From: an uncultured Prevotella sp.
GTDB lineage: Bacteria; Bacteroidota; Bacteroidia; Bacteroidales; Bacteroidaceae
Length of the DNA: 53,140 bases
Assembly: GCA_945830345.1 (NCBI GenBank)
Contig: CALZYS010000003.1
Coordinates: 1-53,140 of the forward strand
Direction: 5' to 3'
The translations under genes and the position numbers were made by a program. Below, piece by piece: positions 33,153 to 41,133 of this stretch. Below the pieces are notes generated by a model. The model made no database searches. It had not been told where the DNA came from and was given only the letters and a program-made list of their open reading frames with translations. Position 1 is the first letter of the stretch. Each line of letters opens with the position of its first letter.

Positions 33153-36100
33153 TTAGAATGAAATCTTGATGCTGTTCTTTCCTGAGCGCACGATATATGT
33201 GCCAGCGCCAAGGCCTCTGCTCTTGAGGTCATTCCTCAACGAAGAGACTGTAGTGTTGATTCCATCAAGAACCTTGATTCCTGAGATGGTATATACATCA
33301 GCACTGAACTCGGTGTCGGCATCAATACCCTTAATGCCAGTAGAGCTTCCAACCTTGATTACACCCTGAGTAAGCAGCGCGGATGTGTCCCATGTCAATC
33401 CCTCGGGAAGCTCCTGAAGGTCGAAGGTGGGAGTTCCGCTTATAGCGCCCTCACAATCGAGCACTCTTACATAGTCGCCTTCTGCCGGAGTCCATGTTGT
33501 GCCGTATGTCACGTGGATAGTACCATTGAGAGTGGCGTCTCCTCCAACTTTCAGGAATGCCCATGCCTCTGACTTTGCTCCTGTGATGGAGTTCACGGAG
33601 ATGGAGTCGGTCTTGGTCTTGTTCACGTAGATATGCGAACCAGCCTCTGCATTGAGATTTCTCTCAATCTCAATGATGCCTGTGTTCTTGGTCTGAGATG
33701 TCGGGACATTTGTTCCCGGACGGAGGCTACCGCCATTTAGAAGGTTGATACCGTATGAATATCCCAAACCACGGAGTTCACCATTGTCCTGTACATACAA
33801 TATTGTAGGTGAAGTCATTGATGAAGTGGCAGCCTTATTGTTCAGTTTGACCGCTCCGTCGATAATCTTCAGCGACTTGGCATTGGCGAGTACATTCTCG
33901 CTTGAGATTGTCCATACTCCCGTACCGTTCTTTACAACATAGCTGCCGTTGATACTTCCCGAGAAGGTGAAGTTGGTGTTGTTGCCACCTATGGTAAGAG
34001 TGTTTGTTGCCGAACCGTAATAACCTCCATTGCTGATGTATCCAGATCCGGTGAGTGCTCCAATAGCAAAGCTCTTTCCGCTTGTGTTAAACGGTGTGGC
34101 CTCTGTGAATGCTGCGTCAACATTGAGCGTTGCGAGAGGAATACCGTATGTGTTGTTGAAGTCGAATACGGGTTCGTAGGCATTCTTCGGTCCGCGCTTT
34201 GCGTTGATTGTACCCGCAAACTCGCTCCAGTTGCCCTTAAACGGACAGCGCACCCATGTGGCATAGATGTCGATGGTACCCTCACCGGTTAGCTTACCCG
34301 TATAGTCGCATCGGCCGTCAGGATACCATATACCGGTCTTTCCCTTTGGCACTACAATGTTCACATTGTCTGAATTTGAGCTATATATACTGTTGTCAGC
34401 CTGCAGTGTCACCTTGCTTCCGTTGAGCACCACGGTCTTTCCTGTGAAGTGTGCATCCTGGAAGTCATACACTTTTCCACCATCAATATAAAGAGTGTCA
34501 TAGTCTGCTGTACAATTCAGTTGCAAAGTTCCTGTTCCTGCCTTGTGCAAGTTGCGGCTCTTGCCACTGTTAGCCTTCTTTATGCCGCCATTGAGAATCA
34601 GTGTGCCAGTGGTATTTATCGTACCGCCGTTTTCCTCTATGACTATTGGGTGTGAGGCAGTCATTGACGTTGCAGTCTTCAGAGTTCCGTTGTTTCTCAG
34701 AGTAATACTATTGTTTGCATCTCCGAGCGAACCGTATTGTGCTCCATCGGTGTTGGCGAGTGACGACGGAGTGAGAATACCTCTGCTTATGTATGTTCCA
34801 CCATTATATTTGTTCACATTCTTGATGTTTACAGTGCCCTTACCTTCCACTGAAAGAATTGCTTCGCCTTCAATGGCTCCATCACCCGACAGGTTATATG
34901 TCTTGGTGTCGTTCTTGAAGATGATGTTTCCAGGTGTGACATTCTCTGCAATGGTGATAGTGGTATTGACAGCACTGTCATCAAATGTGACCTCGTCGCC
35001 AGTGACGAAAGTCTTGTCAGAAGAGGAGAAGTTCTCCGAGTTCATCAGATCCCAAATTCCGTCCTTTTCTCCTGTCCAGATGACGCTTTCGCTTCCACGT
35101 CCGTCGAAGATAGAAAGGCTAATCTTGCCGTCGGCGTATGCAATCTCGTATTTCTTTCCGCCAAGTCCTTCTATGGTGATGTCGGAGAGATTGCCGTTCA
35201 ATTCACTTGTTTCAACGAGTGTGTATGTTCCTGCTGCTGGTTGTGATGTGAACACAAACACGGGAGCACTGTATTCCGGACCGTTCTTCCAGTCTTTCTT
35301 CTCAATACTCATCTTTGTAGCCGAAATCTTGTCGATTTCATTGCCATTTACATCGAACATCACACGTGCACCAAAGCCAAGCTCAAGTGACGATGTGGTT
35401 AGAGCACCCACATTGTTATTTCCTCCAGGACGAATCTCCGAACCATAGTCAGCCTTGATTCCGCCCTTGAAGTTACCACCGTCAGAGCTGAGGACGGCAA
35501 AGCGGTTGAGCCATACGGGGCTGCTCTCCATAGTGCCGTCAAACTGCAGTGTTCCTGCCCATACGTCGGTGCTTCCAGTGTAAGTCTCTGTCACGTTAGG
35601 CAGAACAAGTGTTCCGTCTCCCTGCTTCACAAGTCTCATAGCTCCGGCGAAAGCTCCGCCAGTGAGTGTATGTGTATAATATGTGTATTTTATCTCCGTG
35701 TCCTTAGTGGTACACTCGCTTGGGGCAGTTCCCTGCACCCATGACGGGGCATTGTCGGTAAAGATTGCAGGTGAAGCTCCTTCTGCCACAGCTATAGAGG
35801 CATCACCGTCAACATCGAGTAATGCATGCTTTCCGTTGAGAGAAGCATCGATGGATGATGACACAATCTCACGTCCCGTAGTTGTGAGTGGTGGCGGAGC
35901 GATTGTTATGCCTTCCAGTTCGCCGAGGAAGTATGAAGCGTGAGGCGGCTGGTTATATCCGCAAGGCTGCCATACCATAGCGTTGCGATATTGATGGTCG
36001 TACCATAACGAGTAGTTACGCCACTCCGTCGGGGTGGTTGTCGTATATATCCTTATATTATTATCTGCAGTGCGCTCGATTACCTCCTCACGCCAATCAC

Positions 36101-37751
36101 CGAAGATGTCACCCTGATAGCAAGGAGTGGCTTTGGTACTGTTGTTGGAATATGCGCCCGAGAAAGTGGCGAGAGTGCCAACACCTGGCTTTGACACAGT
36201 GATATTGTCGAAACATTCCTCCTGAAGGTCGCCATCCCAATAGATACGGAAATTCATTCCGAGACCATTGGTGTTCACTGTCACATGGTCATTTACCACT
36301 GTTGAGATTGGAGTATCATGAGCACCATTGCCTATGGAACCGGGGATGGTGTTATAGAAATTACCTGCGAGGGCACGTCCGGCATCGTTGGTGTCGGTCA
36401 TACGATAGTATATTTTGCTTGTTGTGGCATCGCGGTAGTTGTTTGCGGGATTGTCCTCGTTGCAGGCAAACACTTCCTGACCATGGGCGTATGGGTTGAG
36501 GTCGCCCACGTGGTGTGCATCGCCATGTCCGAGACCAGTGGTGGATAGTCCCTTTCCATTGTCGTCAATCACCATCGAACCCCATACTATCTCGTCCTTG
36601 CCGTCCCAATCCACGTCGGCAATGGAGTAGTTGTGATAACCCTGACCATACCAAGGCGAACCTGCTTGGTTGTTAGTCCATTGCCATCTCACGTTTAATG
36701 CATGTGATGCAGGGTCAACATCGTATGCTATGAACTTGTGTCTTGTATAAATACCTCGTCCTATGAACATGCTTGGACGCTTGCCGTCGAGATATGGCGC
36801 ACCGAAGAAGTGCTTGTTAGAGCGGTGTCCATAACCGTCGCCCCAAGCTGCCTTGAGGTCTGTTTCTCCAGCCTCAAGTCTTTTCAGAGGATATTCGATG
36901 CACTGGTATGGCTTACCAGTTGCACCCTCACAGTAGAAGAGGAACTCGTTGCCATAGTATGTAAACCATTCCACTGAGCTTGAACCCTTGGGAATGCGGT
37001 AGTTCGTCCACGATGTTCCATTCTTGCCGTCGGCACCGATGGTGTATGTTGTTCCGTCAGCCAAATGCACTGCGGCACCTTCCACGAGGCGCATCACCAC
37101 CTCTGCCTTTCCGTCCATGTCCCAGTCATATCCCACGATATTCTGTTCATTGTTCTGGAAGTCTCCCATGTTAGGACCGCAGTTCACCCACCACAACACA
37201 GTGCCGTCCTGCTTCAGACATGCAAGCATGGCATATTCCTTAGTCTCTACCCCATTGATGCTTGGACCGTTCTTGGGATAGAGCTGTTCACCCTCCTCCT
37301 TGTTGTCGAATTTCAGCAGTATCTCCACCTCGCCGTCACCGTCGACGTCGGCGCAGCAGGCGTCGTTCGGTATATAAGTTGACTTTAGTGAAGCATCGTG
37401 CTTGATCGTTATCGACTTGTAGTTATTGGCAAGCACAGTAGCAGCCTTTGATGCCTCCTTTTCGACTCCGTTCACAACAGCTTTAACAGTGTAAGTAGAG
37501 CTTTGCGAGCCAGATGCGTCAGTAAAGTTTGAGACGTTGAGCGGTTCGGAGTTCACCTTTGTTCCGTTGCGATAGAGATTATACTTTACGTCATAATACT
37601 CATCTGCCTGAATACGCCACGAGCAATACACTCCGCCCGTAGTCTGGACTGCCACAAGTCCGCGGTCGAGCCTGTCCATAACTCTCTGTGCCATGACTCC
37701 TGTGAATGAAGTCAGTGTGGCAAATGCAAGTGCGATAATTTTTTTGTTCAT
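33153..37751 (-). CDS. Large PL11 rhamnogalacturonan lyase with beta-repeat region and C-terminal sorting-type tail
   Basis: This 1532-aa protein has a signal peptide (to about residue 21, GVMAQ). Residues about 22-620 are a complete PL11 domain (RVMDRLDRGLVAVQTTGGVYCSWRI, CCADVDGDGEVEILLKFDN, IADVDWDGKDEIVWGSMVID, MNFRIYWDGDLQEE, FGDWREEVIERT). Residues about 640-1440 are a beta-strand region with several autotransporter-associated repeats (LVKQGDGTLVLPNVTETYTG, GKGTVNIKNVNKYNGGTYIS, VKNGTGVWTISSENVLANAK), predicting a long beta-helix. The last 80 residues (VYTISGIKV, SRGLGAGTYIVRSGKN) look like a Prevotella-type C-terminal sorting tail. I infer an extracellular or surface-anchored endo-lyase that makes the first cuts, with the short PL11 acting in the periplasm. 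It stands alone with its own operator-bearing promoter. Confidence 0.9.
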   Translation of the reverse strand: MNKKIIALAFATLTSFTGVMAQRVMDRLDRGLVAVQTTGGVYCSWRIQADEYYDVKYNLYRNGTKVNSEPLNVSNFTDASGSQSSTYTVKAVVNGVEKEASKAATVLANNYKSITIKHDASLKSTYIPNDACCADVDGDGEVEILLKFDNKEEGEQLYPKNGPSINGVETKEYAMLACLKQDGTVLWWVNCGPNMGDFQNNEQNIVGYDWDMDGKAEVVMRLVEGAAVHLADGTTYTIGADGKNGTSWTNYRIPKGSSSVEWFTYYGNEFLFYCEGATGKPYQCIEYPLKRLEAGETDLKAAWGDGYGHRSNKHFFGAPYLDGKRPSMFIGRGIYTRHKFIAYDVDPASHALNVRWQWTNNQAGSPWYGQGYHNYSIADVDWDGKDEIVWGSMVIDDNGKGLSTTGLGHGDAHHVGDLNPYAHGQEVFACNEDNPANNYRDATTSKIYYRMTDTNDAGRALAGNFYNTIPGSIGNGAHDTPISTVVNDHVTVNTNGLGMNFRIYWDGDLQEECFDNITVSKPGVGTLATFSGAYSNNSTKATPCYQGDIFGDWREEVIERTADNNIRIYTTTTPTEWRNYSLWYDHQYRNAMVWQPCGYNQPPHASYFLGELEGITIAPPPLTTTGREIVSSSIDASLNGKHALLDVDGDASIAVAEGASPAIFTDNAPSWVQGTAPSECTTKDTEIKYTYYTHTLTGGAFAGAMRLVKQGDGTLVLPNVTETYTGSTDVWAGTLQFDGTMESSPVWLNRFAVLSSDGGNFKGGIKADYGSEIRPGGNNNVGALTTSSLELGFGARVMFDVNGNEIDKISATKMSIEKKDWKNGPEYSAPVFVFTSQPAAGTYTLVETSELNGNLSDITIEGLGGKKYEIAYADGKISLSIFDGRGSESVIWTGEKDGIWDLMNSENFSSSDKTFVTGDEVTFDDSAVNTTITIAENVTPGNIIFKNDTKTYNLSGDGAIEGEAILSVEGKGTVNIKNVNKYNGGTYISRGILTPSSLANTDGAQYGSLGDANNSITLRNNGTLKTATSMTASHPIVIEENGGTINTTGTLILNGGIKKANSGKSRNLHKAGTGTLQLNCTADYDTLYIDGGKVYDFQDAHFTGKTVVLNGSKVTLQADNSIYSSNSDNVNIVVPKGKTGIWYPDGRCDYTGKLTGEGTIDIYATWVRCPFKGNWSEFAGTINAKRGPKNAYEPVFDFNNTYGIPLATLNVDAAFTEATPFNTSGKSFAIGALTGSGYISNGGYYGSATNTLTIGGNNTNFTFSGSINGSYVVKNGTGVWTISSENVLANAKSLKIIDGAVKLNNKAATSSMTSPTILYVQDNGELRGLGYSYGINLLNGGSLRPGTNVPTSQTKNTGIIEIERNLNAEAGSHIYVNKTKTDSISVNSITGAKSEAWAFLKVGGDATLNGTIHVTYGTTWTPAEGDYVRVLDCEGAISGTPTFDLQELPEGLTWDTSALLTQGVIKVGSSTGIKGIDADTEFSADVYTISGIKVLDGINTTVSSLRNDLKSRGLGAGTYIVRSGKNSIKISF

Positions 37752-37791
37752 ATACAGAATTATTTAGGTATTTTATTTCTTTTTTTGGGTG

Positions 37792-37854
37792 CAAAGATAA
37801 TAAGAATAATCCAATGACATACTTAGATTTATGATTTTAACCTTTGCTTTTTGA
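37792..37854 (-). promoter_or_regulatory. Promoter of the large PL11 gene with operator
   Basis: On the minus strand TATCTTTG (37799-37792) is the -7 box. TCATAAATC (37834-37826) ends 26 bp upstream of it, and a TCAAAAAGC lies a further 20 bp out (37854-37846). The match is weaker than at susC or CE12 but at the same position. Confidence 0.5.
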
Positions 37855-37868
37855 TAAGAGACAATATA

Positions 37869-38036
37869 ATGCCCTATTCACTTGCTAAGTGAATGCCCTA
37901 TTCAGTTGACGAGTGAATGCCCTATTCAGTTGACAAGTGAATGCCCTATTCAGTTGACAAGTGAATGCCCTATCGTAATAACATAAGGATGCCCTATCGT
38001 AATAACATAAGGATGCCCTATCGTAATAACATAAAG
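37869..38036. repeat. 24-bp tandem array, seven units in two variants
   Basis: Seven exactly 24-bp units follow each other without spacers, all beginning ATGCCCTAT. Units 1-4 continue TCAGTTGAC-AAGTGA (unit 1 has TCACTTGCTAAGTGA, a 7-bp palindrome); units 5-7 continue CGTAATAACATAAGG or -AAG. Each of units 1-4 reads as a seven-residue mini-ORF (MPYSVDK-stop), which I treat as chance. Confidence 0.9.
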
Positions 38037-38078
38037 ATAGCAATTACTCAAATACTTGATGTATATACATCACTATTT

Positions 38079-38174
38079 CGCCGATATAGGGTCTTACCTC
38101 GTGTAAGACCGCAACCCTATTTGTGGTGGTTTTGCGGAGGACGGTCTTACACGAGGTAAGACCCTACAACGGCG
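38079..38174. repeat. Nested inverted repeat (25-bp perfect arms)
   Basis: Arms at 38087-38111 and 38142-38166 are perfect complements over 25 bp, extended by a 5-bp CGCCG/CGGCG pair beyond a 3-bp mismatch. Each arm is itself a hairpin (GGTCTTAC, loop CTCGT, GTAAGACC). A 30-nt segment separates the arms. Confidence 0.9.
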
Positions 38175-38210
38175 GAAACTCGGCTAATTATACTTGCGAA
38201 AGTTGAGTTA

Positions 38211-38305
38211 ATGACCAAACTTTTTCTGCAAATTCTACTAAAAGCATATATAAATTAGATAAAATAACGACCGGGGCTGTCGCTTTTGTTGCGAAGCCCT
38301 GGTCG
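38211..38305. repeat. 95-bp direct repeat, copy 1 (contains terminator)
   Basis: This is identical to 38723-38817 except for four substitutions. It starts ATGACCAAACTTTTTC and ends in a GC-rich hairpin (38268-38305) whose minus-strand T-tract is interrupted. The two copies lie 512 bp apart in the same orientation and bracket a decayed gene pair. Confidence 0.9.
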
Positions 38306-38320
38306 AGAGAATATAGAATC

Positions 38321-38652
38321 TTATTGTATATCTGAAATGTTATGGAATCGTGCTTCAAGTTCTTCCATTCTTTTCATTAGAACAGAAAAATCTAATGAAT
38401 CCCCATAAATAAAACTCTTCCTCATTTCACTATAGTCAGCTTCGTAACTTGACAGAAGAGCTTCGCTTAGAACAATCTGAATGTTATGTCGCCTTTAGAT
38501 ATTCTGGATATAATTCCCTCTTTCTCGAATATCGCCATTAGTTTTGTTACATATTCCACATCATATTGCGGAAAGGAAGATACAAAGAAGACCTCCCCAA
38601 ATTTGCTATGTAATATTTTGCTCTTAATCTTTTTTACAACAGCTTCTTGCAT
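38321..38652 (-). pseudogene. Remnant of an AbiE/DUF6088-like toxin-antitoxin module
   Basis: Two overlapping minus-strand fragments in different frames are visible. The first (38652-38467, 61 aa, MQEAVVKKIKSKILHSKFGE) looks like a winged-helix antitoxin N-terminus of the AbiEi/DUF6088 type, with the usual ending 'GIISRISKG', but stops there. The second (38485-38321, about 54 codons, no start) reads SEALLSSYEADYSEM and FIYGDSLDFSVLMKRMEELE, like the C-terminal tail of an AbiEii-type partner. A deletion plus frameshift joining the ends of two genes explains this best. A -7 box (38707-38700) and a 7-bp inverted repeat (38671-38697) precede it. Family names are by resemblance only. Confidence 0.5.
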
Positions 38653-38670
38653 AATTTTATTTAAATTTTG

Positions 38671-38707
38671 GTCGGAATCATTGCAAATATTTCCGACTGC
38701 AAAATTA
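38671..38707 (-). promoter_or_regulatory. Promoter and inverted repeat before the toxin-antitoxin remnant
   Basis: TAATTTTG (38707-38700, minus strand) is followed by a perfect 7-bp inverted repeat (GTCGGAA/TTCCGAC), the kind of site antitoxins bind for autoregulation. It may be a leftover of the decayed module. Confidence 0.45.
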
Positions 38708-38722
38708 CAGATTTATTTTTAA

Positions 38723-38817
38723 ATGACCAAACTTTTTCAGCAAATTCTACTAAAAGCATATATAAATTGGATAAAAAAACGACCGGGGCTGTCGCTTTTG
38801 TTGCGAAGCCCCGGTCG
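38723..38817. repeat. 95-bp direct repeat, copy 2
   Basis: This is the better-preserved copy of the repeat at 38211. It contains the terminator described at 38773-38817 and lies just after the stop codon of the 723-aa surface protein gene. Confidence 0.9.
38773..38817 (-). terminator. Rho-independent terminator of the susCDCD operon
   Basis: On the minus strand a perfect 11-bp stem (CGACCGGGGCT with AGCCCCGGTCG) with an inner 4-bp stem is followed by seven T residues. It lies 31 bp after the last gene of the operon. Confidence 0.92.
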
Positions 38818-38847
38818 GGAATTGAATATAGTATCTAATGTATGAAA

Positions 38848-41019
38848 TTACTTCATCTGTGCACCAGATACAGAGAAGGTCTTGTCACCCTTAACGATAA
38901 CGATACCGTTGTCGGTGATCACTTTTCTGATGGCAGGAGCAATCTCCTTGGCAGCTGTTGCAGAAGAGATGCCAGTGCCAGGGTTGAAGCCCTTGTAAGT
39001 CATAACCTTAACTGTGCTGATTGCAGTGTCGTAACGATAGAATTTGAATGTCTCACCAGCTACAACAACTTCTGAAGAGGTGCAGTCACCCTTGTCAGGA
39101 CGGTTGTAACCACCAGTCTTGTTAACGATGAAGAAGTTTGGCTTGCTTGCATCGTCAGATGTGTACTTAGGATCGAGGTGCATCTTCAGATAACCATCGC
39201 CGTCAACAGCGCAAACGCCTTCAACCTTAGTGTTAACATCATAATATACCAATCCCTCGAATGGGAATAATGACCAAGCATAGTGGCCGTTGAATACCTT
39301 ATAGAGAGCAGTGTTCTCCTCAGACGGGATAAGCGGGAGGGCGCAAGTTGTTACATCATCAGGACAGAGTACATTCCACTTGGCATTTGCTGTACCGCAA
39401 TCTGTATCAGCGAACAGAGCGTGACCTTCCTTAACCCAAACGTAAGAGTCAGCATTGTCAGCATTGTAAACCTCTTGTGATCCGTCAGCTTTGTAACCAC
39501 GCTTCTCGCTTGACATGATGCGATCCCAGTGTGACTTACCAGCTGCATCAACACACTCTACTACGTTCCAACCATCAAGACCTGCGTTGATTTCCTCAGC
39601 GGTCTTAACATAGTTCTTAACTTCAGCAGTTTCATACTCTGCATTGTTCTGGATTGTGACAACATCAGAAGGAGAATACCAGGGATCTGGGTGCTTGGCA
39701 TCCAAAGAGTAAAGTTCGAGAGTTCCAGGCTCTGTAAATGTTACTTTCTTACCAGAAAGGTCAGTACCCTCATCGATAATAGAACCTGAGGCGTTCTTCA
39801 AAACATAGTGGATAGAAACCTCTGGCTTAAGTAGGGTTTCTGAGTTGTCAACGGTGAGAGTGTATTCCTTGCCATAACCCTCTTCCACGTTTGTAATTGT
39901 AGCTACAGGAGTAGGCATAACAACTTCAACACATTCAACTGCAGTTACAGACTCATCAGAAATGTTTGATTCATCATCTGCAAGTGTTGTCCATACTCTG
40001 AGGTTACCAGACTCTGTACAATAGATAATCTTGCTTCCAAAGTAATCCTGTTCATTAGGCTCGAAATCGCGGGTGTCATTAGCTGTCCAGTATTCAGCTG
40101 TGTATTCCTCGCCGTTAGCGTAAGACTCGCCGTTTACGTAATCGTAAGCATCACCAAGCTGTACCCAGTGGAGCACTTCGCCTTCAGCAAAGTTTACATA
40201 GTATGCACGCTGTGTACCGATAACTGCCAATGGGTCAACAGAAGGAGTACCTGCGAATGGACCTTCTACCGCAGTTGAAAGACCAATGTTGGAGAGTTGG
40301 TGAACTGATGTTCCGTTCATTGAGAAAACAAAGATACCAGCACGGTCCTCTTCGCAAACATAGTTGTGAACACCAGTTGCGAGTACATTGTCTTCCTCGT
40401 CTGCAATGGTGTAAGTGGCGGTCTTGTTGACTACGTTAATCACACAAGCAAACTTGTAGGTCTTTTGGCTCTGGAGAACGAGAGTTTCCTCGGTTGTCTG
40501 AGTCCAATCATTATTGGCTGTAGGATTCTCGTTAATCCAAATAGTAAATTCGCCATTGGCAGCTGTAGGAGCTACACCTACTCTCCAGCGGAAGAAGTAG
40601 TCCTCGCCCTCAGCACTGTTAAACCAACGATTGTTGTGTGTAGAAACACGTTTGTCGCTTGAAGTACAAGCACCAACTGGCAGAAGCACGAACTCCATAT
40701 CAGCACGAGCAGCCATGCTCGACATATTCAAGTTCATTGTGAACTTGTATTCGTTGTTAGGCAGAGTGCTAAGATCCTGCATCTTTGTCCACGCATCCTC
40801 ATTCCAAAAATAGTTGAGCATACGTCCACCGTTCTTTTTGTTGTAAGCCTGAAGGTAGTCCTTACCAGGAGTTCCTACGAAGTTGCCTGCGTCCTGGATA
40901 ACCCAGCCGTCAGCCATCTTGTCAGTTGGAATGGAGAAGAAGAACTTGTCCATCAACTGTGCTTTTGCCATCGTGCAACAGATGAGCATAAGCAATGAAA
41001 TTAATGTAAACTTTTTCAT
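38848..41019 (-). CDS. Surface glycan-binding-type protein in the SusE/F position
   Basis: This 723-aa protein has a signal peptide (MKKFTLISLLMLICCTMAKAQ) with no lipobox cysteine at the cleavage site, unusual for a SusE/F-type lipoprotein. The first 260 residues look like a concanavalin/laminin-G-type sandwich (EFTIWINENP, KTYKFACVINVVNKTATYTIADEEDN). Ig-like and further beta-rich regions follow (YTLTVDNSETLLKPEVSIHYVLKN). The last 25 residues (KVITDNGIVIVKGDKTFSVSG) match a tail common on Prevotella secreted proteins. Position directly after the second susD suggests glycan capture at the cell surface. I see no catalytic signature. It is the last gene of the susCDCD operon, separated from susD by a hairpin-containing 114-bp gap. 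Confidence 0.75.
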   Translation of the reverse strand: MKKFTLISLLMLICCTMAKAQLMDKFFFSIPTDKMADGWVIQDAGNFVGTPGKDYLQAYNKKNGGRMLNYFWNEDAWTKMQDLSTLPNNEYKFTMNLNMSSMAARADMEFVLLPVGACTSSDKRVSTHNNRWFNSAEGEDYFFRWRVGVAPTAANGEFTIWINENPTANNDWTQTTEETLVLQSQKTYKFACVINVVNKTATYTIADEEDNVLATGVHNYVCEEDRAGIFVFSMNGTSVHQLSNIGLSTAVEGPFAGTPSVDPLAVIGTQRAYYVNFAEGEVLHWVQLGDAYDYVNGESYANGEEYTAEYWTANDTRDFEPNEQDYFGSKIIYCTESGNLRVWTTLADDESNISDESVTAVECVEVVMPTPVATITNVEEGYGKEYTLTVDNSETLLKPEVSIHYVLKNASGSIIDEGTDLSGKKVTFTEPGTLELYSLDAKHPDPWYSPSDVVTIQNNAEYETAEVKNYVKTAEEINAGLDGWNVVECVDAAGKSHWDRIMSSEKRGYKADGSQEVYNADNADSYVWVKEGHALFADTDCGTANAKWNVLCPDDVTTCALPLIPSEENTALYKVFNGHYAWSLFPFEGLVYYDVNTKVEGVCAVDGDGYLKMHLDPKYTSDDASKPNFFIVNKTGGYNRPDKGDCTSSEVVVAGETFKFYRYDTAISTVKVMTYKGFNPGTGISSATAAKEIAPAIRKVITDNGIVIVKGDKTFSVSGAQMK

Positions 41020-41069
41020 TGTTAAAAATTTTTTAGTTAATATTAAATGAATTATTAATTATTTCGTTT

Positions 41070-41112
41070 CCAGTCTCCGACAGTGTGCTTGCGCAACACT
41101 GTCATTGACTGG
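41070..41112 (-). promoter_or_regulatory. Intercistronic hairpin between susD and the binding-protein gene
   Basis: Nested stems CCAGTC/GACTGG (outer) and GACAGTGT/ACACTGTC (inner, 8 bp perfect) lie in the 114-bp gap. No T-run follows on the minus strand, so it is more likely an mRNA processing or stabilising element than a terminator. Confidence 0.55.
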
Positions 41113-41133
41113 CTTTACGGAATCTGTTATTTA

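Noticed and set aside
34543-35448. 301-aa plus-strand ORF
   Set aside because: It is antisense to the beta-repeat region of the large PL11; the low-complexity beta repeats leave long open frames.
37869-38036. CRISPR array
   Set aside because: The 24-bp units are contiguous with no spacers and no cas genes are nearby; it is a plain tandem repeat.
37965-38159. 64-aa ORF MPYRNNIRMPYRNNIR
   Set aside because: It is produced by reading through the 24-bp repeats (eight codons each) into the inverted repeat.
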